From the NCBI GenBank assembly GCA_016199105.1, contig JACQHI010000031.1, positions 1-9,223 on the forward strand: 9,223 nt of DNA, written 5' to 3'. A program made the translations under genes and the position numbers. The first letter of the stretch is position 1, and each line of letters begins with the position of its first letter. Positions 1 through 5,053 of the stretch are shown in pieces. Source of the DNA: Lentisphaerota bacterium (GTDB lineage Bacteria; Verrucomicrobiota; Kiritimatiellia; JAAZAB01). Under the pieces are notes generated by a model, which saw nothing but the letters and a program-made list of their open reading frames with translations, was not told where the DNA came from and made no database searches.

Positions 1-170
1 CTGGAGGTCTGTGTCCGCCATCAAAACGTAGAACTCCGGTCGCTTTGGGCGGCATGATCGCACCGAATCGCAGATGCGCCCCTCGGACAGGTCCTGGCCG
101 GCGGCTTTGTGGCCGTCGGCTCGGGCAAGCGAACCTTCGACACACGGATTTTAAAAACGGGCTGAATCCA

Positions 171-740
171 TCACCGTTTCCCGTGGCCTAAAGCAGTGTT
201 CTGGCCCAGGAACAGTGAATCGAACTTGCCTGTTGGTTTTGCCCCCAGTTCCTCAAATATCAACTGGCACACGCAAGTTTTTCCAGGTTCCAATATTAGC
301 GTGTAAGGGCCGAAGTTCATCATTTCCAGCGTAATTGTGCCGTGAAAGCCACAATGTATCGTCGGGGCTGTCATGTGAACGGTAAGCCCGAGTCGAGCGT
401 AACTGCTGCGGCCTTCAATCCTGGCTGCCAGCTTACTGCCGAAACTCAGATCAATTTCTTCGAGTGTCTTTGCCAGGACAAATTGATTGGGCTTAATCCG
501 AACGGTGCCATCCCGTTCGGGGGGAAGGTTTTCCACGTATTGTTGACAGTCGGTCACTTTGATAGTAGACAAATTCATCGCCGTATCCACTCCTGGACTC
601 GGCTTTTTCCATAAAAGAAACTCGTGCCCGATACGAAGATCGAGCGCAGACGGGGCATATTGCAACGCTTCCGGGCTCGGCTTGATCCTGATTTTGCCCC
701 CTTGAACCGCCTTCCGAATCTGTTGATTCGAGAGTATCAT
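171..740 (-). CDS. dcd: dCTP deaminase
   Basis: The 189-aa product should deaminate dCTP to dUTP in the cytoplasm, feeding dUMP and then dTTP synthesis. Seen in the sequence: the family core GRSSYARLGL at residues 110-119 (phosphate- and base-binding Arg/Ser residues), then a GF-G-ITLE--N segment at 131-142 in which E139 is the expected catalytic glutamate, then a Q-L-F strand at 159-162. The length matches the usual 180-195 aa. The frame stays open upstream to 944, but the start at 740 is chosen because the conserved N-terminus (MILSNQQIRKAV) begins there and overlaps the stop of the upstream gene by ATGA, indicating translational coupling. A bifunctional dCTP deaminase/dUTPase cannot be excluded by eye. 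The ITLE glutamate context argues against a plain dUTPase. Codons such as ATA, TTG and AGG look less GC-biased than in the window's other genes. Confidence 0.9.
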   Translation of the reverse strand: MILSNQQIRKAVQGGKIRIKPSPEALQYAPSALDLRIGHEFLLWKKPSPGVDTAMNLSTIKVTDCQQYVENLPPERDGTVRIKPNQFVLAKTLEEIDLSFGSKLAARIEGRSSYARLGLTVHMTAPTIHCGFHGTITLEMMNFGPYTLILEPGKTCVCQLIFEELGAKPTGKFDSLFLGQNTALGHGKR

Positions 741-1009
741 GACGGCCGTCGTACGGACGACTTGCGAACGATTATCGTCGGACCATTCGCAAAGGTAGGT
801 TGCGGAAGGACGACAGCCACGGCGTCCCCTTTTTTGCCGATTTGCACGGCGTGCACGAAACTGTTCGACCCGTGTTTGGTGAAACAGGACTTGTCCGCGA
901 AAAATCTCGCGTCCGTCCCATCGGCCATCTTCACGGTAGCACAATATTCGGTTTGAAACATCCCCTGTTCAACGGAACATTCAAGCTGACATTTTACTGG
1001 GTTAGCCAT
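737..1009 (-). CDS. small conserved-looking hypothetical protein, 90 aa, upstream of dcd
   Basis: I do not recognise this protein. It is cytoplasmic by appearance (no signal peptide or membrane segment), with alternating hydrophobic stretches suggesting a small beta-rich fold: QLECSV at 8-13, ATVKMADG at 24-31, and two further strands near 63-69 and 77-82. Four cysteines (C7, C11, C23, C42) are spread through the first half. It ends with a basic tail (VRKSSVRRPS). Evidence that it is a real gene: a strong Shine-Dalgarno AAGGAG seven bases before the ATG, a stop that overlaps the dcd start as ATGA, and a plausible promoter about 60-85 bp upstream. It is therefore the first gene of a two-gene operon with dcd. 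Its role is unknown. Linkage to dcd could mean nucleotide metabolism or simply a shared acquired module. Confidence 0.72.
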   Translation of the reverse strand: MANPVKCQLECSVEQGMFQTEYCATVKMADGTDARFFADKSCFTKHGSNSFVHAVQIGKKGDAVAVVLPQPTFANGPTIIVRKSSVRRPS

Positions 1010-1016
1010 GCTCCAT

Positions 1017-1022
1017 CTCCTT
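1017..1022 (-). promoter_or_regulatory. ribosome binding site for the 90-aa gene
   Basis: AAGGAG on the minus strand, seven bases before the ATG at 1009. It decides the start of the small gene and is one of the best Shine-Dalgarno matches in the window. Confidence 0.8.
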
Positions 1023-1066
1023 ATTGAATGTAAATTTCTCCCAACCTTACTTAAAAAGCTAAAAAA

Positions 1067-1095
1067 GTATTAAGGCGGCTGGGTGTCGAAAGCAA
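1067..1095 (-). promoter_or_regulatory. possible sigma-70-type promoter of the small gene-dcd operon
   Basis: On the minus strand, TTGCTT (1095-1090) and TAATAC (1072-1067) are separated by exactly 17 bp. A start about 7 bases past the -10 would give a leader of roughly 50 nt ending at the strong ribosome binding site. Each hexamer matches consensus only in part, so the call rests mainly on spacing and position. Confidence 0.35.
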
Positions 1096-1295
1096 GCCTG
1101 TTTTTGGTTTAAAATCAACCGGGAAACACAAGGGGGCCGAAATTCTTGGTGTTTTTTCACGTTTTCTTCTCAATCCTTTGAGTTCGCGATCCTTAGTCCG
1201 CTCCACGAGGCCGGTGGCCTTCGAGCCATAGGACCGATGCCCCGTCATCAAACGCTCTGCCGAAGATTGTACGTCCAGCGCGCCTGCTGTCCATC

Positions 1296-1324
1296 AAAAA
1301 ATCGGGCACAGGGCAATGCCCGAT
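1296..1324 (-). terminator. rho-independent terminator-like hairpin, minus strand
   Basis: Perfect 8-bp inverted repeat ATCGGGCA / TGCCCGAT (1301-1308 and 1317-1324) with an 8-nt loop. Read on the minus strand it is followed at once by a run of T (the complement of the A run at 1296-1300), the classic intrinsic terminator layout. No minus-strand gene lies to its right, so it either ends an unannotated transcript or is a remnant inside a dispersed repeat. Confidence 0.5.
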
Positions 1325-1337
1325 CGGGGTCAGCCAG

Positions 1338-1363
1338 CCGCCTTCGCTCTAAAGCTACGGCGG
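1338..1363. repeat. CCGCC...GGCGG palindromic element, copy 1
   Basis: CCGCC at 1338-1342 pairs with GGCGG at 1359-1363, with an inner GCT/AGC pairing across a short loop. The same outer arms with nearly the same spacing recur at 1643-1671. This suggests a small dispersed palindrome of REP type; I see no coding function. Confidence 0.45.
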
Positions 1364-1469
1364 GCCAAGGGAATGGCCGACCTACTTCGATGCATTTCTC
1401 CGACTGACCCACACGACACAGGAGCAGCGCGCATTTCGTAGTTTAACTGAATTATGTAGAGTAAAGCAC

Positions 1470-1489
1470 GGACGACACGGAGGTCGTCC
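1470..1489. repeat. inverted repeat GGACGAC/GTCGTCC
   Basis: Perfect 7-bp arms (1470-1476, 1483-1489) around a 6-nt loop. No T run follows on either strand, so it is not a standard terminator. It lies in the repeat-rich intergenic stretch and resembles the other short palindromes there. Confidence 0.4.
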
Positions 1490-1533
1490 CTCCAAAACGC
1501 GGTTTGCCGGCCGCCTTCGCGCATTGCAGGCAA

Positions 1534-1560
1534 AATGATTCTGTCATCAATGATTTTGTC
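1534..1560 (+). repeat. pair of AATGATTYTGTC units, 15-bp spacing (site 1)
   Basis: AATGATTCTGTC starts at 1534 and AATGATTTTGTC at 1549, exactly 15 bp apart. The 15-mer AAATGATTCTGTCAT at 1533-1547 is repeated without change at 2732-2746. The 15-mer ending the pair (1546-1560) recurs inverted at 2649-2663. The units therefore occur on both sides of the esterase gene. Confidence 0.65.
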
Positions 1561-1642
1561 GCAATGATAGGTTTTGCTCCCGCCAGGCTGATCGGCTACA
1601 GTCTATCCGTCTGACCTGTCCGCCATCTTGTCCTCCGTCTTG

Positions 1643-1707
1643 TCCGCCATAGCTCCCGGAGTGTCGGCGGAAGCCTTGGAGAAGGCGGAAGCCCGCCATT
1701 GGCGGGC
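1643..1707. repeat. palindromic repeat cluster upstream of the esterase gene
   Basis: TCCGCC (1643-1648) pairs with GGCGGA (1666-1671) with spacing like that of the element at 1338-1363. It is followed by a perfect hairpin GCCCGCC-ATT-GGCGGGC (1691-1707). The last hairpin ends about 22 bases before the esterase ribosome binding site and would sit in the mRNA leader. The open frame that extends the esterase upstream to 1628 is this repeat read as protein. Confidence 0.5.
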
Positions 1708-1729
1708 GACGGCGGAACAGCCAACCTGC

Positions 1730-1735
1730 AGGAGA
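1730..1735 (+). promoter_or_regulatory. ribosome binding site deciding the esterase start
   Basis: AGGAGA six bases before the ATG at 1742. This favours 1742 over the upstream in-frame start at 1628, which lies in repeat DNA. Confidence 0.75.
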
Positions 1736-1741
1736 CATTTC

Positions 1742-2569
1742 ATGCCGGATAAATTCGTGATTCCCAGTCCCAAGCCCGGTCCTTACGTCCTTGGCCCGGA
1801 CTCGCAACGCCAGCCGGACGTGCCGCGGGGCGCCGTCACCAAGATGGAATGGCGCAGCACAATCTTCCCCGGCACGTGGCGCGACTATTACGTCTATGTC
1901 CCGGCCCAGTATACGCCGGAGTCGCCCGCGAATGTCATGATCTTCCAGGACGGCTGGGCCTACGCGAACGAGGAGGGTGACGTCCGCGCCCCTATCGTCT
2001 TCGATAATCTGATCCACCAGCGCAGGCTGCCGGTGACCCTCGGCATCTTCGTCAATCCCGGATATTTTCCGCCCGTGGCCGAAGGCAAGGAACCGGTCAG
2101 CAACCGCAGTTTCGAGTACGACACGCTCAGCGACCAGTATTCCCGGTTCATCCTGGAGGAGATCCTGCCGGCGGTCGGCGGACAATACCGGCTGACGCAG
2201 GACGCCCGCGGCCGGGGACTCTGCGGGGCGAGTTCCGGCGGGATCTGTTCCTGGACCGTCGCGTGGGAGCGGCCCGACGCCTTCAGCAAGGTCATCAGCC
2301 ACGTGGGCAGTTTCGCCGACATCCGCGGCGGGCACGTTTACCCGACCCTGATCCGCAAGACACCGCCGAAGCCGATCCGCGTCTTTCTCCAGGCCGGGTC
2401 TAACGATCTGGACCGCGCCTGGGGAAACTGGCCGCTGGCCAACCTGGAGATGGCCGCGGCCCTGAACTTCGCCGGGTACGATTACCGCCTCGAGTACGGC
2501 GACGGGGCACACGACTACAAGCATGGCGGAGTGACCCTACCCGAGTCGCTGGCCTGGTTATGGCGCTGA
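1742..2569 (+). CDS. esterase-D/enterochelin-esterase-like alpha/beta hydrolase
   Basis: The 275-aa product belongs by sequence to the putative esterase family (the fold of esterase D, Fes and antigen-85 proteins). Seen: the nucleophile elbow G-A-S-S-G-G at residues 162-167, with S164 the likely nucleophile; D222 or D224 in AGSNDLD as acid; and H257 in GDGAHDYKH as base, followed by HGG and a C-terminal LAWLWR helix. The N-terminal part (about 35-75) holds the usual strand pattern WRDYYVYVP and NVMIFQDG before the long insert leading to the elbow. No signal peptide is visible, so it is probably cytoplasmic. Substrate cannot be read from sequence: a carboxylic ester, a sugar acetyl or feruloyl ester, or a siderophore trilactone are all possible. 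No siderophore or glycan-degradation gene is adjacent. It stands alone between two repeat clusters. Confidence 0.85.
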   Translation: MPDKFVIPSPKPGPYVLGPDSQRQPDVPRGAVTKMEWRSTIFPGTWRDYYVYVPAQYTPESPANVMIFQDGWAYANEEGDVRAPIVFDNLIHQRRLPVTLGIFVNPGYFPPVAEGKEPVSNRSFEYDTLSDQYSRFILEEILPAVGGQYRLTQDARGRGLCGASSGGICSWTVAWERPDAFSKVISHVGSFADIRGGHVYPTLIRKTPPKPIRVFLQAGSNDLDRAWGNWPLANLEMAAALNFAGYDYRLEYGDGAHDYKHGGVTLPESLAWLWR

Positions 2570-2648
2570 CCGCCCGGGAACGAAACTGTTTTCGCAGCAA
2601 AAAGGCTTAAAGCGGGTAATGCCTGCGCAATCCAACAAAAACAACTTC

Positions 2649-2744
2649 GACAAAATCATTGATATCAAAATCATTCCCGCTGCGATAGCTGCAGGCGGGT
2701 CGTGCACCTGTGCTTTTAATGATTTTGCCACAAATGATTCTGTC
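2649..2744. repeat. palindromic element built from AATGATTYTGYC unit pairs (sites 2 and 3)
   Basis: Two inverted units (their ATT ends at 2660 and 2675) and two direct units (AATGATTTTGCC from 2718, AATGATTCTGTC from 2733) each show 15-bp spacing. CAAAATCATT at 2666-2675 and AATGATTTTG at 2718-2727 form a perfect 10-bp inverted repeat enclosing a smaller CCCGC/GCGGG hairpin (2676-2699). The structure is like a bacterial interspersed mosaic element. It lies between the esterase stop and the AlkD start, about 20 bp before the latter. Confidence 0.6.
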
Positions 2745-2766
2745 ATATCCAATCTGATTCGCCATC

Positions 2767-3516
2767 ATGAGCGCGCAAACCAAACGAGTTTTGAGCCGGT
2801 TGAAGAAACTGGGGGATCCCGCTATCGCGGCGCATTCCCGGACATTCTTCAAGACCGGGAAGGGCGGCTACGCGGAGGGCGACCAATTTCTCGGCATCCG
2901 GGTTCCCGTTCTCAGAAAATGCGCCGGAGAACACCTGGATCTGCGACTGACAGACACGCTGGAATTGCTGAAGTCCCCTCTCCATGAAGCCCGGTTGCTG
3001 GCCTTGCTGATATGGATCGCCCAATACTCCCGAAGCAACAGCGCCGGACAAAAGGCGCTCTACCACGCCTACCTGGGTCATACAAAATACATCAACAACT
3101 GGGACCTGGTCGATTGCTCGGCGGAGCATATCGTGGGCGCTCACCTGTCTGACAAAGACAGGAAACCCCTGTACCGGCTGGCGCGCTCACGGAGTCTGTG
3201 GGAACGCAGAATCAGCGTCTTGGCCACGTTTCACTTCATCAAGCAGGGCGACTTCGCGGAAATTCTGGCCATCGCCCGATTGCTGCTGCGCGACCCGGAG
3301 GACCTGATCCACAAAGCGGCGGGCTGGATGCTGCGCGAGGTGGGCAAACGGAATCTGGCCGCCGAGAAGGCGTTCCTGGCCCGGCACACCGGGAACATGC
3401 CGCGCACCATGCTGCGCTATGCCATCGAGCGATTTCCCGAACGCGAGCGACAAGCCTACCTGCAAGGAATCCAATGCAAGGACTGCGAACGCGTGTTCGT
3501 CCCGAGGAATGCGTAA
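2767..3516 (+). CDS. AlkD-family DNA alkylation repair protein (DNA glycosylase)
   Basis: The 249-aa, helix-rich product matches the AlkC/AlkD HEAT-repeat glycosylases, which excise alkylated purines (for example N3- and N7-alkylated bases) without flipping the base. Seen: NNWDLVD at 110-116, where W112 and D116 correspond to the catalytic Trp/Asp pair of characterised AlkD; SLWERR at 143-148 supplying the conserved Arg; and W187 in GWMLREVGK, equivalent to another DNA-contacting Trp. Full length for the family. An unusual C-terminal CKDC pair lies at 237-240. No clear Shine-Dalgarno precedes the ATG; the upstream bases belong to the repeat element. The next gene follows after 44 bp on the same strand and may be co-transcribed, though no functional link is evident. 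An alternative close-family role (non-catalytic AlkD-like) is unlikely because the Trp, Asp and Arg are all kept. Confidence 0.92.
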   Translation: MSAQTKRVLSRLKKLGDPAIAAHSRTFFKTGKGGYAEGDQFLGIRVPVLRKCAGEHLDLRLTDTLELLKSPLHEARLLALLIWIAQYSRSNSAGQKALYHAYLGHTKYINNWDLVDCSAEHIVGAHLSDKDRKPLYRLARSRSLWERRISVLATFHFIKQGDFAEILAIARLLLRDPEDLIHKAAGWMLREVGKRNLAAEKAFLARHTGNMPRTMLRYAIERFPERERQAYLQGIQCKDCERVFVPRNA

Positions 3517-3560
3517 AACAGGAACGGCGGCTGTGGCCAACCGCCCTCCATTTCAAGATC

Positions 3561-4727
3561 ATGAGAAACAAAGAGCCTGCTAAAACAGTCTGCCGTGGCG
3601 GCCGCGCCGTTGGGTTGGCGGCGGCGGCGCTCGTTTCCGCGGTTGTGCTGGGAAGCTATGGGGCGGCATTTCACGGGGACATCCATCGTTTCTTCAGAAT
3701 AGGCGCTCTTCTTCCCCATTCCCCCTACCTCACGGTGGAGAAAGAGGCGCTGGCGGATGGAGAGTTGGGCTATGATGGGCAGTTGTTTCTCGCCATCGCC
3801 CTGGATCCCCTTCTCCTGAATCCACGATCGGTTGCGGCGCTCGATAATCCGCGATACCGATATCGCCGCATAGCCTTTCCTTTGTTGGGATACGCGCTCG
3901 CCCTGGGACAGCGGGCGGTGGTTCCGTACGCACTCGTGATCGTCAATGCGTTCGCCTTCATTGGCCTTGTCGTCGTTGTCTCAAGGCTTTTCACGGCCCG
4001 GAATGAATCGCCGCTCCCCGCGCTGCTGGTGTTGGCTGTGCCTGGCTTCTGGGTCTCCTTGCTGCTGACAACCGCCGATCTGCTCGCCGCGCTTCTGCTT
4101 GTCCTGGCGCTGTCTGCCTGTATCCGGAAAAAATACTGGGAGGTCGCGGGATGGTATGCCCTCGCGGCGCTCACGCATGAGACCCTGCTGGTTGTGATTG
4201 GATCGTTGGCGATTCCTCTCCTGCTCAACAAGCGAATCAAGCAGGCGGCCATCCTGTCGCTCGGCGCTATTCCCTGCCTCTTGTGGAACCTCTTTGTTCT
4301 GATCCGGATTCCAGCCGCCGGAAGTACGTCCGGCGTTTTCGAGAATTTTGCCCTTCCCGGAAAGGGAATCGCCGACAAGTTTTTTGCCGTGTGTCAGGCC
4401 CCCCTGGGACTCAAAGGGCTGTTCGATGCGTCCGCTTTCGCTTTCCTCTGTTTAAGCTTCTGCCTGCTCATGGCCTGCGCGTGGCGCGAGCGACGACGCG
4501 CCATTGTCCTGCCCTGCGCACTGGTCTATCTCGGCTTCTTTCTGTTTGCGAAGATGCAGATCCTCTCCTACTATCTGGATTTCCTTCGCGTATTCGCGCC
4601 TGCACTGCTTCTGCTTGTTGTCGGCCTCGCGATGGACTCCAAACAGCGGTTGATCAAACCCGTTCTGCTGGTCTGGTCAGTGGTGAGCCTTGCCTTTGTC
4701 GGCGCCTATTCGCTGGGATTCATATGA
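3561..4727 (+). CDS. polytopic membrane protein, probable GT-C-type surface glycopolymer enzyme
   Basis: The 388-aa inner-membrane protein has about ten or eleven hydrophobic spans: one near 16-35, then a long non-membrane loop (36-100), then closely packed spans from about 105 to 250, and four more from 288 to 386. The loop carries GYDGQLFLAIALDP (70-83) followed by RYRRIAFPLLG (100-110). I associate these motifs with uncharacterised cell-surface glycopolymer formation proteins (the AZOBR_p60025-like group), and the acidic residue after the first span is typical of GT-C glycosyltransferases using polyprenyl-phosphate sugars. THETLL at 205-210 fits the same group. The start is the first Met before the first span; no clear Shine-Dalgarno is seen. 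The open frame reaches back into the AlkD gene, but that part is out of context. It ends at a long hairpin. Donor and acceptor sugars are unknown. Confidence 0.65.
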   Translation: MRNKEPAKTVCRGGRAVGLAAAALVSAVVLGSYGAAFHGDIHRFFRIGALLPHSPYLTVEKEALADGELGYDGQLFLAIALDPLLLNPRSVAALDNPRYRYRRIAFPLLGYALALGQRAVVPYALVIVNAFAFIGLVVVVSRLFTARNESPLPALLVLAVPGFWVSLLLTTADLLAALLLVLALSACIRKKYWEVAGWYALAALTHETLLVVIGSLAIPLLLNKRIKQAAILSLGAIPCLLWNLFVLIRIPAAGSTSGVFENFALPGKGIADKFFAVCQAPLGLKGLFDASAFAFLCLSFCLLMACAWRERRRAIVLPCALVYLGFFLFAKMQILSYYLDFLRVFAPALLLLVVGLAMDSKQRLIKPVLLVWSVVSLAFVGAYSLGFI

Positions 4728-4732
4728 GCCCT

Positions 4733-4766
4733 ATATTTCACGGGCGGATTTTCGCCCGGGAAATAT
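4733..4766. terminator. long hairpin just after the membrane protein gene
   Basis: ATATTTC-A-CGGGCG (4733-4746) pairs with CGCCCG-G-GAAATAT (4753-4766): 13 base pairs with one A/G mismatch and a 6-nt loop, beginning five bases after the stop codon. No T run follows, although the outer arm is A/T rich. It could be a factor-assisted terminator or a 3'-end stabilising structure. Confidence 0.5.
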
Positions 4767-4904
4767 GAGCTGTTGCGGAATGCGGCAGGCTGCTGCGGTT
4801 TCCGACAGAAGACGGAGGGGCCTATCCCGGTCAGGACAGGGGCGGGTGGCGGTCATTTCATTTATTATCGTCTGTCGGCGGCGGTCGCTTTCACGCGTTT
4901 TCCC

Positions 4905-4917
4905 CTTGTAAAACAAG
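4905..4917. promoter_or_regulatory. small palindrome upstream of the rpoN promoter
   Basis: CTTGT-AAA-ACAAG, perfect 5-bp arms, about 60-75 bp upstream of the sigma-54 promoter. The position suits an activator (enhancer-binding protein) site, but the arms are short and only one copy is seen. Confidence 0.25.
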
Positions 4918-4965
4918 CATTTTCCCTGCCACGCCCCCTCGGAGGCAAGTCCGGCTCCTCCCCCA

Positions 4966-4993
4966 TGGCACGAAAGTTGGCACAGTTGCTGCT
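4966..4993 (+). promoter_or_regulatory. sigma-54 (-24/-12) promoter of rpoN
   Basis: TGGCACAGTTGCTGCT at 4978-4993 fits the -24/-12 consensus TGGCAC-N5-TTGCW with one change (CTGC for TTGC); the invariant GG (4979-4980) and GC (4991-4992) have the required 10 bp between them. A second TGGCAC begins 12 bp upstream (4966-4971) with TTGG where TTGC would be needed, so it is a near-miss tandem site. Transcription would start near 5003-5005, giving a leader of about 50 nt before rpoN. The expected regulation is activation by an enhancer-binding ATPase and autoregulation by sigma-54 itself. Confidence 0.6.
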
Positions 4994-5039
4994 CCTACTT
5001 TCCTCCGTTGTGAAACAGATACCGAAAACAGCGGCAATA

Positions 5040-5045
5040 AAGGAG
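5040..5045 (+). promoter_or_regulatory. ribosome binding site of rpoN
   Basis: AAGGAG eight bases before the ATG at 5054, fixing that start. Confidence 0.8.
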
Positions 5046-5053
5046 AAAACAGC

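Larger units (their letters stand above)
1010..1741. other. intergenic stretch without a supported gene
   Basis: About 730 bp between the divergently transcribed dcd operon and the esterase gene. Minus-strand open frames at 1051-1251 and 1330-1533 have no ribosome binding site and no recognisable protein character; they run through repeat-like DNA. What is present: the dcd-operon promoter candidate, a minus-strand terminator-like hairpin near 1296-1324, a GGACGAC/GTCGTCC inverted repeat at 1470-1489, a CCGCC/GGCGG palindrome at 1338-1363 and a related one at 1643-1671, a pair of AATGATTYTGTC units at 1534-1560, and a perfect 7-bp hairpin at 1691-1707. Confidence 0.7.

Noticed and set aside
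1..170. Short open frames at the left edge: plus-strand residues ending VGSGKRTFDTRILKTG (stop at 163-165) and a minus-strand ATG at 55 reading MPPKATGVLRF off the edge
   Set aside because: The plus-strand frame is broken by a TGA at 55-57 and has no recognisable family. The minus-strand frame is only about 18 codons in view with no ribosome binding site. Neither can be supported; the first could be a gene remnant.
1051..1533. Minus-strand open frames of 66 and 67 codons
   Set aside because: No ribosome binding site, no protein character, and they run through inverted repeats.
1547..2524. Long minus-strand open frame (325 codons) opposite the esterase gene
   Set aside because: It is antisense to a gene with a clear catalytic triad and ribosome binding site. 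Its Gly/Arg/Val-rich composition is typical of the opposite strand of a GC-rich gene.
1531..2746. CRISPR array or insertion sequence around the esterase gene
   Set aside because: The repeated units come in pairs at only three places, with no regular spacers, no Cas gene and no transposase. No target-site duplication could be recognised by eye.
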